Source of the DNA: Pseudomonadota bacterium
GTDB lineage: Bacteria; Pseudomonadota; Gammaproteobacteria; Xanthomonadales; Rhodanobacteraceae
Assembly: GCA_018241165.1 (NCBI GenBank)
Contig: JAFEEK010000250.1
Location: 1-5,023 of the forward strand
Direction of reading: 5' to 3'
Length of the DNA: 5,023 nucleotides
Shown here: positions 1 through 5,023 of the stretch, one piece after another
Layout: each line of letters begins with the position of its first letter
Position numbering within the stretch: position 1 is the stretch's first letter
The notes under the pieces: generated by a model
What the model saw: the letters and a program-made list of their open reading frames with translations, nothing else
Told to the model about the DNA's origin: nothing
Databases searched by the model: none
Translations under genes and position numbers: made by a program

Positions 1-1754
1 ACCCAGTAGTAGAACGACATATCCGAATAGGACGAACCGCCATCCGAGTCTGTCGTCCAGCCATCGTGGCCATACACCGTGGTCGGTGCCTTGGAATTGC
101 TTGCGGCCGTTGTGTAGGTGGATGGGTCAGTCGCCGGCAGATATCCGGTTGGCAAAGTCGCGTTGCTGGACGAAGTGTTGCCTGCCCCTGTAACCGACAC
201 GGCCGGCTGGTTGTACAAACCGTCGGTCATCAGCATGTGGAAATTCTGCCGGCAGGCCAGTTCCTGCCCGCCCGCCGGAAGACTTGCGTCGGGCTGCCAG
301 AACGGGTTCGTCAAGCTGCTGCTCTTGTTGGTCGTGATGAAGTTGCCCACGCGCTTCAACGCGCTACGACTAGGTGTGCCGTTGCTGGCCTGAACATTGA
401 ATATCCAGTTGAAGAATGCATGCCGATAGCCTGCAGTACCTGCGCTGGCGCCACCTGCGGTCAACTGGCTGTAATTGCTGCTATCGTCAAGGTTGGTGAT
501 GATCGAGGTGAGCGGGAGTTGACTGTTGGAATTGAAGTTGCTGTTGTTGCCGAGATTTTGCCAAGCGACCCGAACATTGGCCGATGTCGTTCCACCGATC
601 ACGCCGAAGACACGCGCCATCGCCGAGCGTGCCATCACGTTGCGGTAGCGATAGTAGGCATACCAGTTGGCGAAGTTCTGATACTGACTGGCCGGCACCG
701 AAACCGCTTCCCAGTTGCTGGCCGTGTACAAAGCTGCCTGACCGGCGGCGTCCAGCGCACCGGTGCCGGAATTTATGGTGAGCTGGCTTAAGGCACTGGC
801 CTTGAAGCGCCAATACACCGGGCCGCCGTTCGGGGTACCGCCACCGAGCGGATCGGTAACGGTGCCATCAAAGGGGTTCTGGGTGGCGCGCGAACCCTGC
901 CAACGACCATCGCCCGAAGTACCCGCAGTACCGCCAGCGCCGCACATCCAGCGGTTGTCGGTAGTGGTGTAGGTGGTGGTCGTCCACACGTAGGTTTTAG
1001 ACCATGTACATTTTTTGCTGCTACCGGAACCCGAACAACTGCAACTCGCGGCATTGGCCGGACAAGTCACACCGCTACCGGTAACACTTCCCGCATTCAA
1101 AAACACATTGCATGAGCCGGCGTCCGCGGTACCCGGGCACGAACTGCCATAGCTGGTCGCAACGTTCGGCGTCTTTGTGTACTGCCCGGTCAAATCCGAG
1201 ACCGAGCCGCTGTTCGACGAGCCGCTGCCATCGGGATTGTTGTTGTACTGGTTCGACGCGGTACTCGCGGCGATCTGGTTGCCATCGGCGGGACGGTTTA
1301 CGGCAACGCCATCCTGCGGGACTTTCTTCAGCGTGGCGTCGGCATTCGGAAACGAAGTGCCATCCTCATACAACGGCGGCACGTAGGTGACGTTGGGATT
1401 GTAGAACACCCCGTTCATGGCCTTGGACGCGACGTTGTATCCGGCACTGCCTTTGGCGATATCCGGATTGATCACGTTGGCGCAACGCCAAGGGCCGTTC
1501 CACGAACTGTTGTTCGTGTTATTGCCGTCGTAAGGACGGCCATCGCCCATGTGCGTCCACGTCATCGAACCGGAATCGTCGAAGGTGACGAAGATGTTCG
1601 GATCCACCGACTGATTTAGGTCTGGCGGCGTGGCGCCCAGATCCGGTGGCGCATTCGGCGCGATCGGCGCAGCAAATACAAACGAGGCCTGCAGGAGCAA
1701 TGCCGCAAAGGTGCCCGAAGCGACAAAGCGTGCGAGTAGGTTGCGCTTATTCAT
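1..1754 (-). CDS. pilY1: PilY1 pilus tip adhesin with VWA domain, 3' end cut by window
   Basis: Partial: 584 complete codons are in the window with no stop, and the frame runs off the left edge. The usual C-terminal PilY1 beta-propeller domain is therefore outside. The ATG at 1754 has an AGGA box 6 bases upstream. Residues 1-28 form a Sec signal peptide (basic MNKR, hydrophobic core, cleavage near FVFA). A VWA-type MIDAS motif DxSxS lies at 59-63 in TFDDSGSM, and the later MIDAS-like LMTDG at 508-512. Between them is a Gly/Ser/Asn/Thr-rich stretch with seven cysteines (206, 215, 231, 238, 240, 249, 271), then FANWYAYYRYRNVMARSAM (361-379), which is the PilY1 hallmark. Further cysteines are 91 and 501. 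Role by family: calcium- and metal-dependent adhesin at the pilus tip, also needed for pilus biogenesis and surface sensing. It is last in the visible operon, 14 bases after pilX. Confidence 0.93.
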   Translation of the reverse strand, partial: MNKRNLLARFVASGTFAALLLQASFVFAAPIAPNAPPDLGATPPDLNQSVDPNIFVTFDDSGSMTWTHMGDGRPYDGNNTNNSSWNGPWRCANVINPDIAKGSAGYNVASKAMNGVFYNPNVTYVPPLYEDGTSFPNADATLKKVPQDGVAVNRPADGNQIAASTASNQYNNNPDGSGSSNSGSVSDLTGQYTKTPNVATSYGSSCPGTADAGSCNVFLNAGSVTGSGVTCPANAASCSCSGSGSSKKCTWSKTYVWTTTTYTTTDNRWMCGAGGTAGTSGDGRWQGSRATQNPFDGTVTDPLGGGTPNGGPVYWRFKASALSQLTINSGTGALDAAGQAALYTASNWEAVSVPASQYQNFANWYAYYRYRNVMARSAMARVFGVIGGTTSANVRVAWQNLGNNSNFNSNSQLPLTSIITNLDDSSNYSQLTAGGASAGTAGYRHAFFNWIFNVQASNGTPSRSALKRVGNFITTNKSSSLTNPFWQPDASLPAGGQELACRQNFHMLMTDGLYNQPAVSVTGAGNTSSSNATLPTGYLPATDPSTYTTAASNSKAPTTVYGHDGWTTDSDGGSSYSDMSFYYW

Positions 1755-1760
1755 GGCAAT

Positions 1761-1764
1761 TCCT
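1761..1764 (-). promoter_or_regulatory. Ribosome binding site of pilY1
   Basis: AGGA on the minus strand lies 6 bases before the ATG at 1754, in the 14-base gap after pilX. With the signal peptide it decides the pilY1 start. Confidence 0.7.
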
Positions 1765-1768
1765 GCGA

Positions 1769-2440
1769 TCAATTGGATGGGACGCCGGTCCCGAATGTGG
1801 ATTCCACCACGGCAACCGCGCCGGCGTTGCCGCCGGTAGCGCGTGCGGTGATGCGATAGGAATACAAGTTCTGGTTGGTGGAGCCGCGGCCCTGGTCGCT
1901 ATCGATGCTGCCGCCTTGTCCGGAGTCGGGAACGCCGGGCGGAAGCACCCGGCCGCGATACTCGAGCATGTATTGCGGCACCTGTGCCAGCCGGGCAGTG
2001 CCCAGCGACGACGCATCCAGCGCTGTATTGCTGCCATTGGTGTAGTCCGTGCCGCCGCTCGTCGCATTGGCGATCCAGGATGGCGTCGTGCGAAAGGCTG
2101 CCACCAGCGGATTGCTGGCGAATATCGTGCTGCCGCTGCCGTTGTCCAGCGTCATCGGCGAATAACAGAAGCCGTTGTCGCCGCCATTGAAACCGCAATT
2201 GATGGTGCCGCTGTTGCTGGATAGATTCCACAACCAGTTTTCAGCGCCTCGCAAGGCGGTTTCGGCGCCCATCAATCCCATCTGCCCATTACGCAGGCCG
2301 CCGGCCATGCGTTCTTGCAAAATGGATGTGCCGGAAGCAGTTAGCCCTAGCAAGGTGATCAAAATGAGAAACACCAGCGCCACGAACAACACGGCACCCT
2401 GCTGGCGGTTCGGGGAGAAAACGTAGAGTCGATTGTTCAT
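1769..2440 (-). CDS. pilX: PilX minor pilin (GspK-like in priming complex)
   Basis: 223 residues. The leader ends at G15 (NRQQG), followed by A16-V-L-F-V20 and a long hydrophobic helix to about residue 34. Mature position +5 is Val, not Glu. A missing Glu5 is known for GspK and reported for PilX, and fits a subunit at the very tip that has no pilin above it. The PilX signature is clear: LQERMAGGLRN (41-51), then GAETALRGAENWLW (58-71). The C-terminal part contains YSYRITARATGG (193-204), also typical. Cys82 and Cys92 flank a Gly/Asn-rich loop and are a likely disulfide pair. The gene starts 13 bases after pilW, with no convincing Shine-Dalgarno box, and ends 14 bases before pilY1. It is expected to act with PilV and PilW in bringing PilY1 into the pilus tip. 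Confidence 0.93.
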   Translation of the reverse strand: MNNRLYVFSPNRQQGAVLFVALVFLILITLLGLTASGTSILQERMAGGLRNGQMGLMGAETALRGAENWLWNLSSNSGTINCGFNGGDNGFCYSPMTLDNGSGSTIFASNPLVAAFRTTPSWIANATSGGTDYTNGSNTALDASSLGTARLAQVPQYMLEYRGRVLPPGVPDSGQGGSIDSDQGRGSTNQNLYSYRITARATGGNAGAVAVVESTFGTGVPSN

Positions 2441-2453
2441 GGGATGCCGAAAA

Positions 2454-3857
2454 TCAGGGATTGAAATTGCGCACGGAAACCAGAGACACGAATTCGCGAC
2501 GCAGCATGGTGCCCGGCGTCAATTGCGAGGGCAGCGTGGAACCTGGCGCCGCAGCGGTCTGTTTGATGTCGGTGCCACTGTAGCCATAGGCATACTGGTA
2601 GGCCATGTCGGCAGGAGTCAAAGCCATGTTGTTGACGCTGTCGACCAGCAGGTGCACCTCGATGCTGTTGAGCGAGCGCCACAGGCATTGCGGCTCGACC
2701 GAACCGGCGGGCAAACCGGCGGCTATCTGCAAACCTGCCATCGGCGCGCAGTTGGCGGCGGAACTTTGCCCAGCAACGAGATTGGACGTCAGGTAGCTGA
2801 CGGTGCCATCGCTACGTTGCATACCAGCGAGAAAATCCATCTGCTCGATACCCTGAACGATGGCCTGATCGTTGCCCGCCGCACCCTGCGTGGCGATCGT
2901 ACTCTGGCGGCGCACCAGCGAGGGAATCAGTCGCGCGCCGCTGTTCGGATCGGTATCCAGTCGCAGGTAATAGGTAACCGTGACGAAATCGCGACTGAAG
3001 TTGTAAAGCGTGATGTCCGAGGCGCTTGTCGTCGAAAAGCAGGGAACCGAGCCGCCCAATACGGAGGTTGGAGCGACAACCGCACCGGCAACGTTGACCT
3101 TGAAGATGCTGGCGCGCGAACCGGTAACGAGCAAGGCCAAGTCACCGGTCTGGAAATTGAAGGGTGGACTGCCGGTTGCCGGCGTCACCGTGATGCTGGT
3201 AAGCGCGCCGCCGGTGCAGGTAGCCGGAACTTCCGTCAATTCGTTGTTGTTGACCGACCAGCCCAGGGAATCCAGGTAACGCACTGTAAGAACGTCGCCC
3301 GTCCTGACCCGGTTACCCGCCGCCAAACCGGCGGCAGGTAACGCATTCGAACCCGTAGGCAATGCTGGAGTGCAAGTGCCACTCGAACACTCGTACCCCT
3401 GGATGGAATAACGTTGGCTTACGGGCCAGCTTGTGTTGGCAGGCCAATTGCCAGCCCACCCCGTCGCCGTCGACGGCGCGCCGAGTCCTGCGGCAGCGAA
3501 GTCCGGAAGATTGATCGTCGCGACATACGACATCAGCGAGATCACCGGATTGTTCACGCCGTTCGGTGAGGTCGTCGCGTTCGGCGTGCTGGCGACGAAA
3601 CCGCTTACGTTCAGGCTCTGGAATGAAGCCATGCGCAGATCGTTGTTGATGCGCGAAACCGCATAGCGCCCGTTTTCCTGCAGCGTTGCCATTGCATCCT
3701 GCACGCGGTTGGTTTTCGCGGTGGCCTGGAACAGCACCACCAGGCCAAGGCTGATCAGGATCCCCAGCGTGATGGCAATCATCATCTCGATGAGGGTGAA
3801 TCCGCGCGCGTTGATATCCGGCACGCGGCCAGCAATCGGTTGGATGGATTCGGTCAT
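2454..3857 (-). CDS. pilW: PilW minor pilin (GspJ-like), unusually long
   Basis: 467 residues from the ATG at 3857. The frame stays open upstream to 4118, but that extension lies inside pilV and would put the prepilin signal over 100 residues into the protein. The start used here gives a 19-residue leader ending at G19, then F20-T-L-I-E24 (Glu at +5) and a hydrophobic helix to about residue 43. LQENGRYAVSRINNDLRMA (59-77) is the conserved segment after the helix. VQGIEQMDFLAG (334-345) and the C-terminal RREFVSLVSVRN (453-464) are PilW hallmarks. Six cysteines (157, 162, 214, 273, 370, 391) could form three disulfides. The central part, about 90-290, is longer than in many PilW proteins and rich in G, T, S and N. 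Role by family: core member of the minor pilin priming complex. No strong ribosome binding site is seen (GGGTG, 8 bases from the ATG), so translation probably relies on the ATGA overlap with pilV. Confidence 0.94.
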   Translation of the reverse strand: MTESIQPIAGRVPDINARGFTLIEMMIAITLGILISLGLVVLFQATAKTNRVQDAMATLQENGRYAVSRINNDLRMASFQSLNVSGFVASTPNATTSPNGVNNPVISLMSYVATINLPDFAAAGLGAPSTATGWAGNWPANTSWPVSQRYSIQGYECSSGTCTPALPTGSNALPAAGLAAGNRVRTGDVLTVRYLDSLGWSVNNNELTEVPATCTGGALTSITVTPATGSPPFNFQTGDLALLVTGSRASIFKVNVAGAVVAPTSVLGGSVPCFSTTSASDITLYNFSRDFVTVTYYLRLDTDPNSGARLIPSLVRRQSTIATQGAAGNDQAIVQGIEQMDFLAGMQRSDGTVSYLTSNLVAGQSSAANCAPMAGLQIAAGLPAGSVEPQCLWRSLNSIEVHLLVDSVNNMALTPADMAYQYAYGYSGTDIKQTAAAPGSTLPSQLTPGTMLRREFVSLVSVRNFNP

Positions 3858-4366
3858 GGCTGAAACACCCAGGTCAGATTGGCGGTTTGATCGGACTGCC
3901 CGGTCTGCAGCGCGCGCTCGTTCCAGCTGATCGCAATCGTGCACTGGCCGTTGTAAGGAGGGCGCTCGACCATGACGTCCGATGCGGGAGCAGTGCCTGT
4001 CGTCGTGCAAGTAACTGTTGCTGACGGATTGGGCAGGAACGAGGCGAGCTGATTGCTCCAGATCAACTTGTCGCGCGTCGCCACGGCTGCCCATCCACAG
4101 GAGGTCGCACCCAGGCAAGTGGTGCCGGTGGTGCCGGCGGTAGTCGAATCGTAAGTGTCGTTATAGGCGAGTTTCCAAATGCCGATGTTGTTCGCGCGCA
4201 TGCGATCGGCCATGGACTGCGCCAGAAACGTGGCTTGCGTGCGCAAGTAGGCGCCATGATTGGTGCGCACCGAAACCGCCAGCAGGCCCGCCATTCCGAG
4301 CAGGCCAAGGCTGAATACCAGCAGGGCGATCATGACTTCGAGCAGGGTGAATCCGTTGCGGCGCAT
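3854..4366 (-). CDS. pilV: PilV minor pilin (GspI-like)
   Basis: 170 residues, normal for PilV. It is predicted to form the PilV-PilW-PilX subcomplex that primes pilus assembly, equivalent to GspI in type II secretion. The leader is very short (MRRNG) and would be cleaved after G5. It is followed by F6-T-L-L-E10, with Glu at +5, and a hydrophobic helix to about residue 32. The PilV signature AQSMADRMRANN (49-60) follows the helix. Near the C-terminus IAISWNER (144-151) matches the conserved I-x-W-x-E stretch of the family. Four cysteines (84, 90, 120, 142) are probably oxidised in the periplasm. The ATG at 4366 is 9 bases after the fimT stop and has a good AGGA box. The TGA stop overlaps the pilW ATG by 4 bases (ATGA), which indicates translational coupling. 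No defect is seen. Confidence 0.95.
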   Translation of the reverse strand: MRRNGFTLLEVMIALLVFSLGLLGMAGLLAVSVRTNHGAYLRTQATFLAQSMADRMRANNIGIWKLAYNDTYDSTTAGTTGTTCLGATSCGWAAVATRDKLIWSNQLASFLPNPSATVTCTTTGTAPASDVMVERPPYNGQCTIAISWNERALQTGQSDQTANLTWVFQP

Positions 4367-4373
4367 GGTCGAT

Positions 4374-4377
4374 TCCT
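4374..4377 (-). promoter_or_regulatory. Ribosome binding site of pilV, overlapping fimT stop
   Basis: AGGA lies 7 bases before the pilV ATG. Its first two bases are the last two of the fimT TAG stop codon, so a ribosome ending fimT sits on the pilV initiation site. This suggests coupled translation. Confidence 0.7.
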
Positions 4378-4963
4378 AACAACCCGGCGCGGGTGATGCG
4401 CCAGTGCCAATGGTGGTAGTGATGGTCCCGGCAGTTGAAATGCTGATGCGCTTGGACCGCGCCGGCTGGGAATCGGGCCGGCACACGTTGATATCGAAAC
4501 TGGCCGCGTTCGGAACCAGGTTTCCCCGCGACGTGAAAATCAATGTTCCATCGGTTGGAGTAATCGTGCCGCCCGCGGCAGCCGTCGTGACCTTGGTGCG
4601 CACCGAATAGTTGCCCGCAGTATCCACGCCCGCACTGGCGCGCAATATGGCGTCTGCGGAGTCTGTAAACGTGCCGTCGTTCTTGAAGACGCTGTCGGCG
4701 ATGACTTGCCAGCCGCCGCTCCAGTCATTCGTCCCGCTGTTGCTGACAACGGCAACCAGGGTACCGCGATTGACGGCTTCCGATCGCGCCAATTGCAGGT
4801 CGGCGACAAGCTGGTTCGTACTCGATGTCACGCGGTTGTTGATCAGGACTTCGCGAAAACTCGGCAACGCCAGCGTTACCAGAATCGCCGCGACGAAGAT
4901 CGTGATCATCAACTCGACCAGCGTGAAGCCTTGCGCGTGCGAAGTGCGTCGAAGCTGCGACAT
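4376..4963 (-). CDS. fimT: FimT/FimU (GspH-like) minor pseudopilin of type IV pilus
   Basis: 195 residues. It is a minor pilin that would be inserted in the inner membrane, cleaved and methylated by PilD, and joined to the pilus-initiating minor pilin complex. The class III leader is 12 residues ending at G12, followed by F13-T-L-V-E17. Glu sits at mature position +5, and a hydrophobic helix runs to about residue 34. After it come the FimT/GspH hallmarks PSFREVL (34-40), NNRV (42-45) and LARSEAV (58-64). A beta-rich C-terminal domain contains SGGWQVIAD (82-90). Cys161 (in CRPD) and the terminal Cys195 probably form the C-terminal disulfide usual in this family. The ATG at 4963 places the cleavage site normally and has a GGGGA box upstream. 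It is the first gene of the operon, and its TAG stop overlaps the ribosome binding site of pilV. FimU-like and FimT-like proteins cannot be separated by eye, but the tail lacks the GRxR arginines of DNA-binding FimT. The family call is secure; the symbol is less so. Confidence 0.93.
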   Translation of the reverse strand: MSQLRRTSHAQGFTLVELMITIFVAAILVTLALPSFREVLINNRVTSSTNQLVADLQLARSEAVNRGTLVAVVSNSGTNDWSGGWQVIADSVFKNDGTFTDSADAILRASAGVDTAGNYSVRTKVTTAAAGGTITPTDGTLIFTSRGNLVPNAASFDINVCRPDSQPARSKRISISTAGTITTTIGTGASPAPGC

Positions 4964-4967
4964 GCTA

Positions 4968-4972
4968 TCCCC
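4968..4972 (-). promoter_or_regulatory. Ribosome binding site of fimT
   Basis: GGGGA on the minus strand ends 4 bases before the ATG at 4963. Spacing is slightly short but supports this start, which also gives a normal 12-residue prepilin leader. Confidence 0.5.
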
Positions 4973-5002
4973 GATACCGATGGACGGTTTTCGACCGCGT
5001 GC

Positions 5003-5018
5003 AGCCTAGCGCCTGCCC
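5003..5018 (-). promoter_or_regulatory. Weak candidate sigma-54 promoter element
   Basis: On the minus strand GGGCAGGCGCTAGGCT matches the sigma-54 pattern TGGCACG-N4-TTGCA at GGCA, at the G of position 7, and at the invariant GC with the correct -24/-12 spacing. The two Ts before GC and the first T are missing. Initiation would fall near 4992, giving a leader of about 29 bases before fimT. A GC-rich background makes chance matches likely. Confidence 0.2.
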
Positions 5019-5023
5019 GGGGG

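Larger units (their letters stand above)
4964..5023 (-). promoter_or_regulatory. Upstream region of the minor pilin operon
   Basis: About 60 bases lie upstream of the fimT start, and the window ends before any neighbouring gene appears. The promoter of the whole operon may lie here, because the four downstream gaps are too short to hold strong promoters. No clear sigma-70 -35/-10 pair is seen; the stretch is GC-rich. It contains the fimT ribosome binding site, a weak sigma-54-like element and a 7-of-9 match to the AlgR box. Confidence 0.45.

Noticed and set aside
66..791. 241-codon open frame on the plus strand opposite pilY1.
   Set aside because: It is antisense to PilY1 sequence carrying the FANWYAYYR hallmark. 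No domain or membrane signal is visible; it is a shadow frame.
1011..1016. Run of six A (coding strand) in pilY1 as a possible phase-variation or frameshift site.
   Set aside because: It is short and reads as two in-frame Lys codons, and the heptamers around it do not fit a slippery site in the reading frame. The frame is open on both sides.
2433..3341. 302-codon open frame on the plus strand opposite pilW.
   Set aside because: It is antisense to the clear PilW coding frame. Its translation is Arg/Gly/Ala-rich with no recognisable domain, as expected for a shadow frame in GC-rich DNA.
3858..4118. 87-codon upstream extension of the pilW frame.
   Set aside because: It lies inside pilV and would bury the prepilin cleavage site far from the N-terminus. 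The ATG at 3857 gives a normal 19-residue leader.
4985..4997. Small inverted repeat (CGGT, 5-base loop, ACCG) upstream of fimT.
   Set aside because: A four-base-pair stem without a T-run is too weak to call a terminator or operator.

Overview
The window is one minus-strand operon of type IV pilus minor pilins, followed by the start of the pilus tip adhesin. The order of transcription is fimT/fimU-like, pilV, pilW, pilX, then pilY1. The order and the protein hallmarks fit the minor-pilin cluster of Gammaproteobacteria. The GC-rich composition (about 60% by eye) and the fimT-pilV-pilW-pilX-pilY1 arrangement suggest the Xanthomonadales/Lysobacterales (for example a Rhodanobacter-, Dyella- or Lysobacter-like organism). 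That placement is inference; no taxonomic marker gene is present.

Layout, from the right edge leftwards in the direction of transcription: about 60 bases of upstream region (4964-5023) hold a ribosome binding site and weak candidate promoter and regulator motifs. Next come fimT (4963-4376), pilV (4366-3854), pilW (3857-2454), pilX (2440-1769) and pilY1 (from 1754 through the left edge, 3' end missing). Gaps are 9, -4, 13 and 14 bases, so the genes are almost certainly co-transcribed and partly translationally coupled. No terminator, mobile element, RNA gene or CRISPR array is visible. Nothing on the plus strand looks like a real gene. A pilE-like minor pilin often follows pilY1 in such clusters and would lie beyond the left edge.

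How the genes work together: the four small proteins carry class III prepilin signals, a G cleaved before F (A in PilX) followed by a hydrophobic helix. PilD would process them in the inner membrane. By analogy with P. aeruginosa FimU-PilVWX-PilY1 and with GspHIJK of type II secretion, they form a priming complex that starts pilus assembly and carries PilY1 to the tip. There the VWA domain of PilY1 acts in adhesion and surface sensing.

This is a known system, not a new one. The points worth a second look are a FimT C-terminus without the arginines of the DNA-binding GRxR motif, an unusually large PilW, a PilY1 VWA domain split by a very long Cys-containing insertion, and the possible sigma-54 and AlgR-like motifs upstream.
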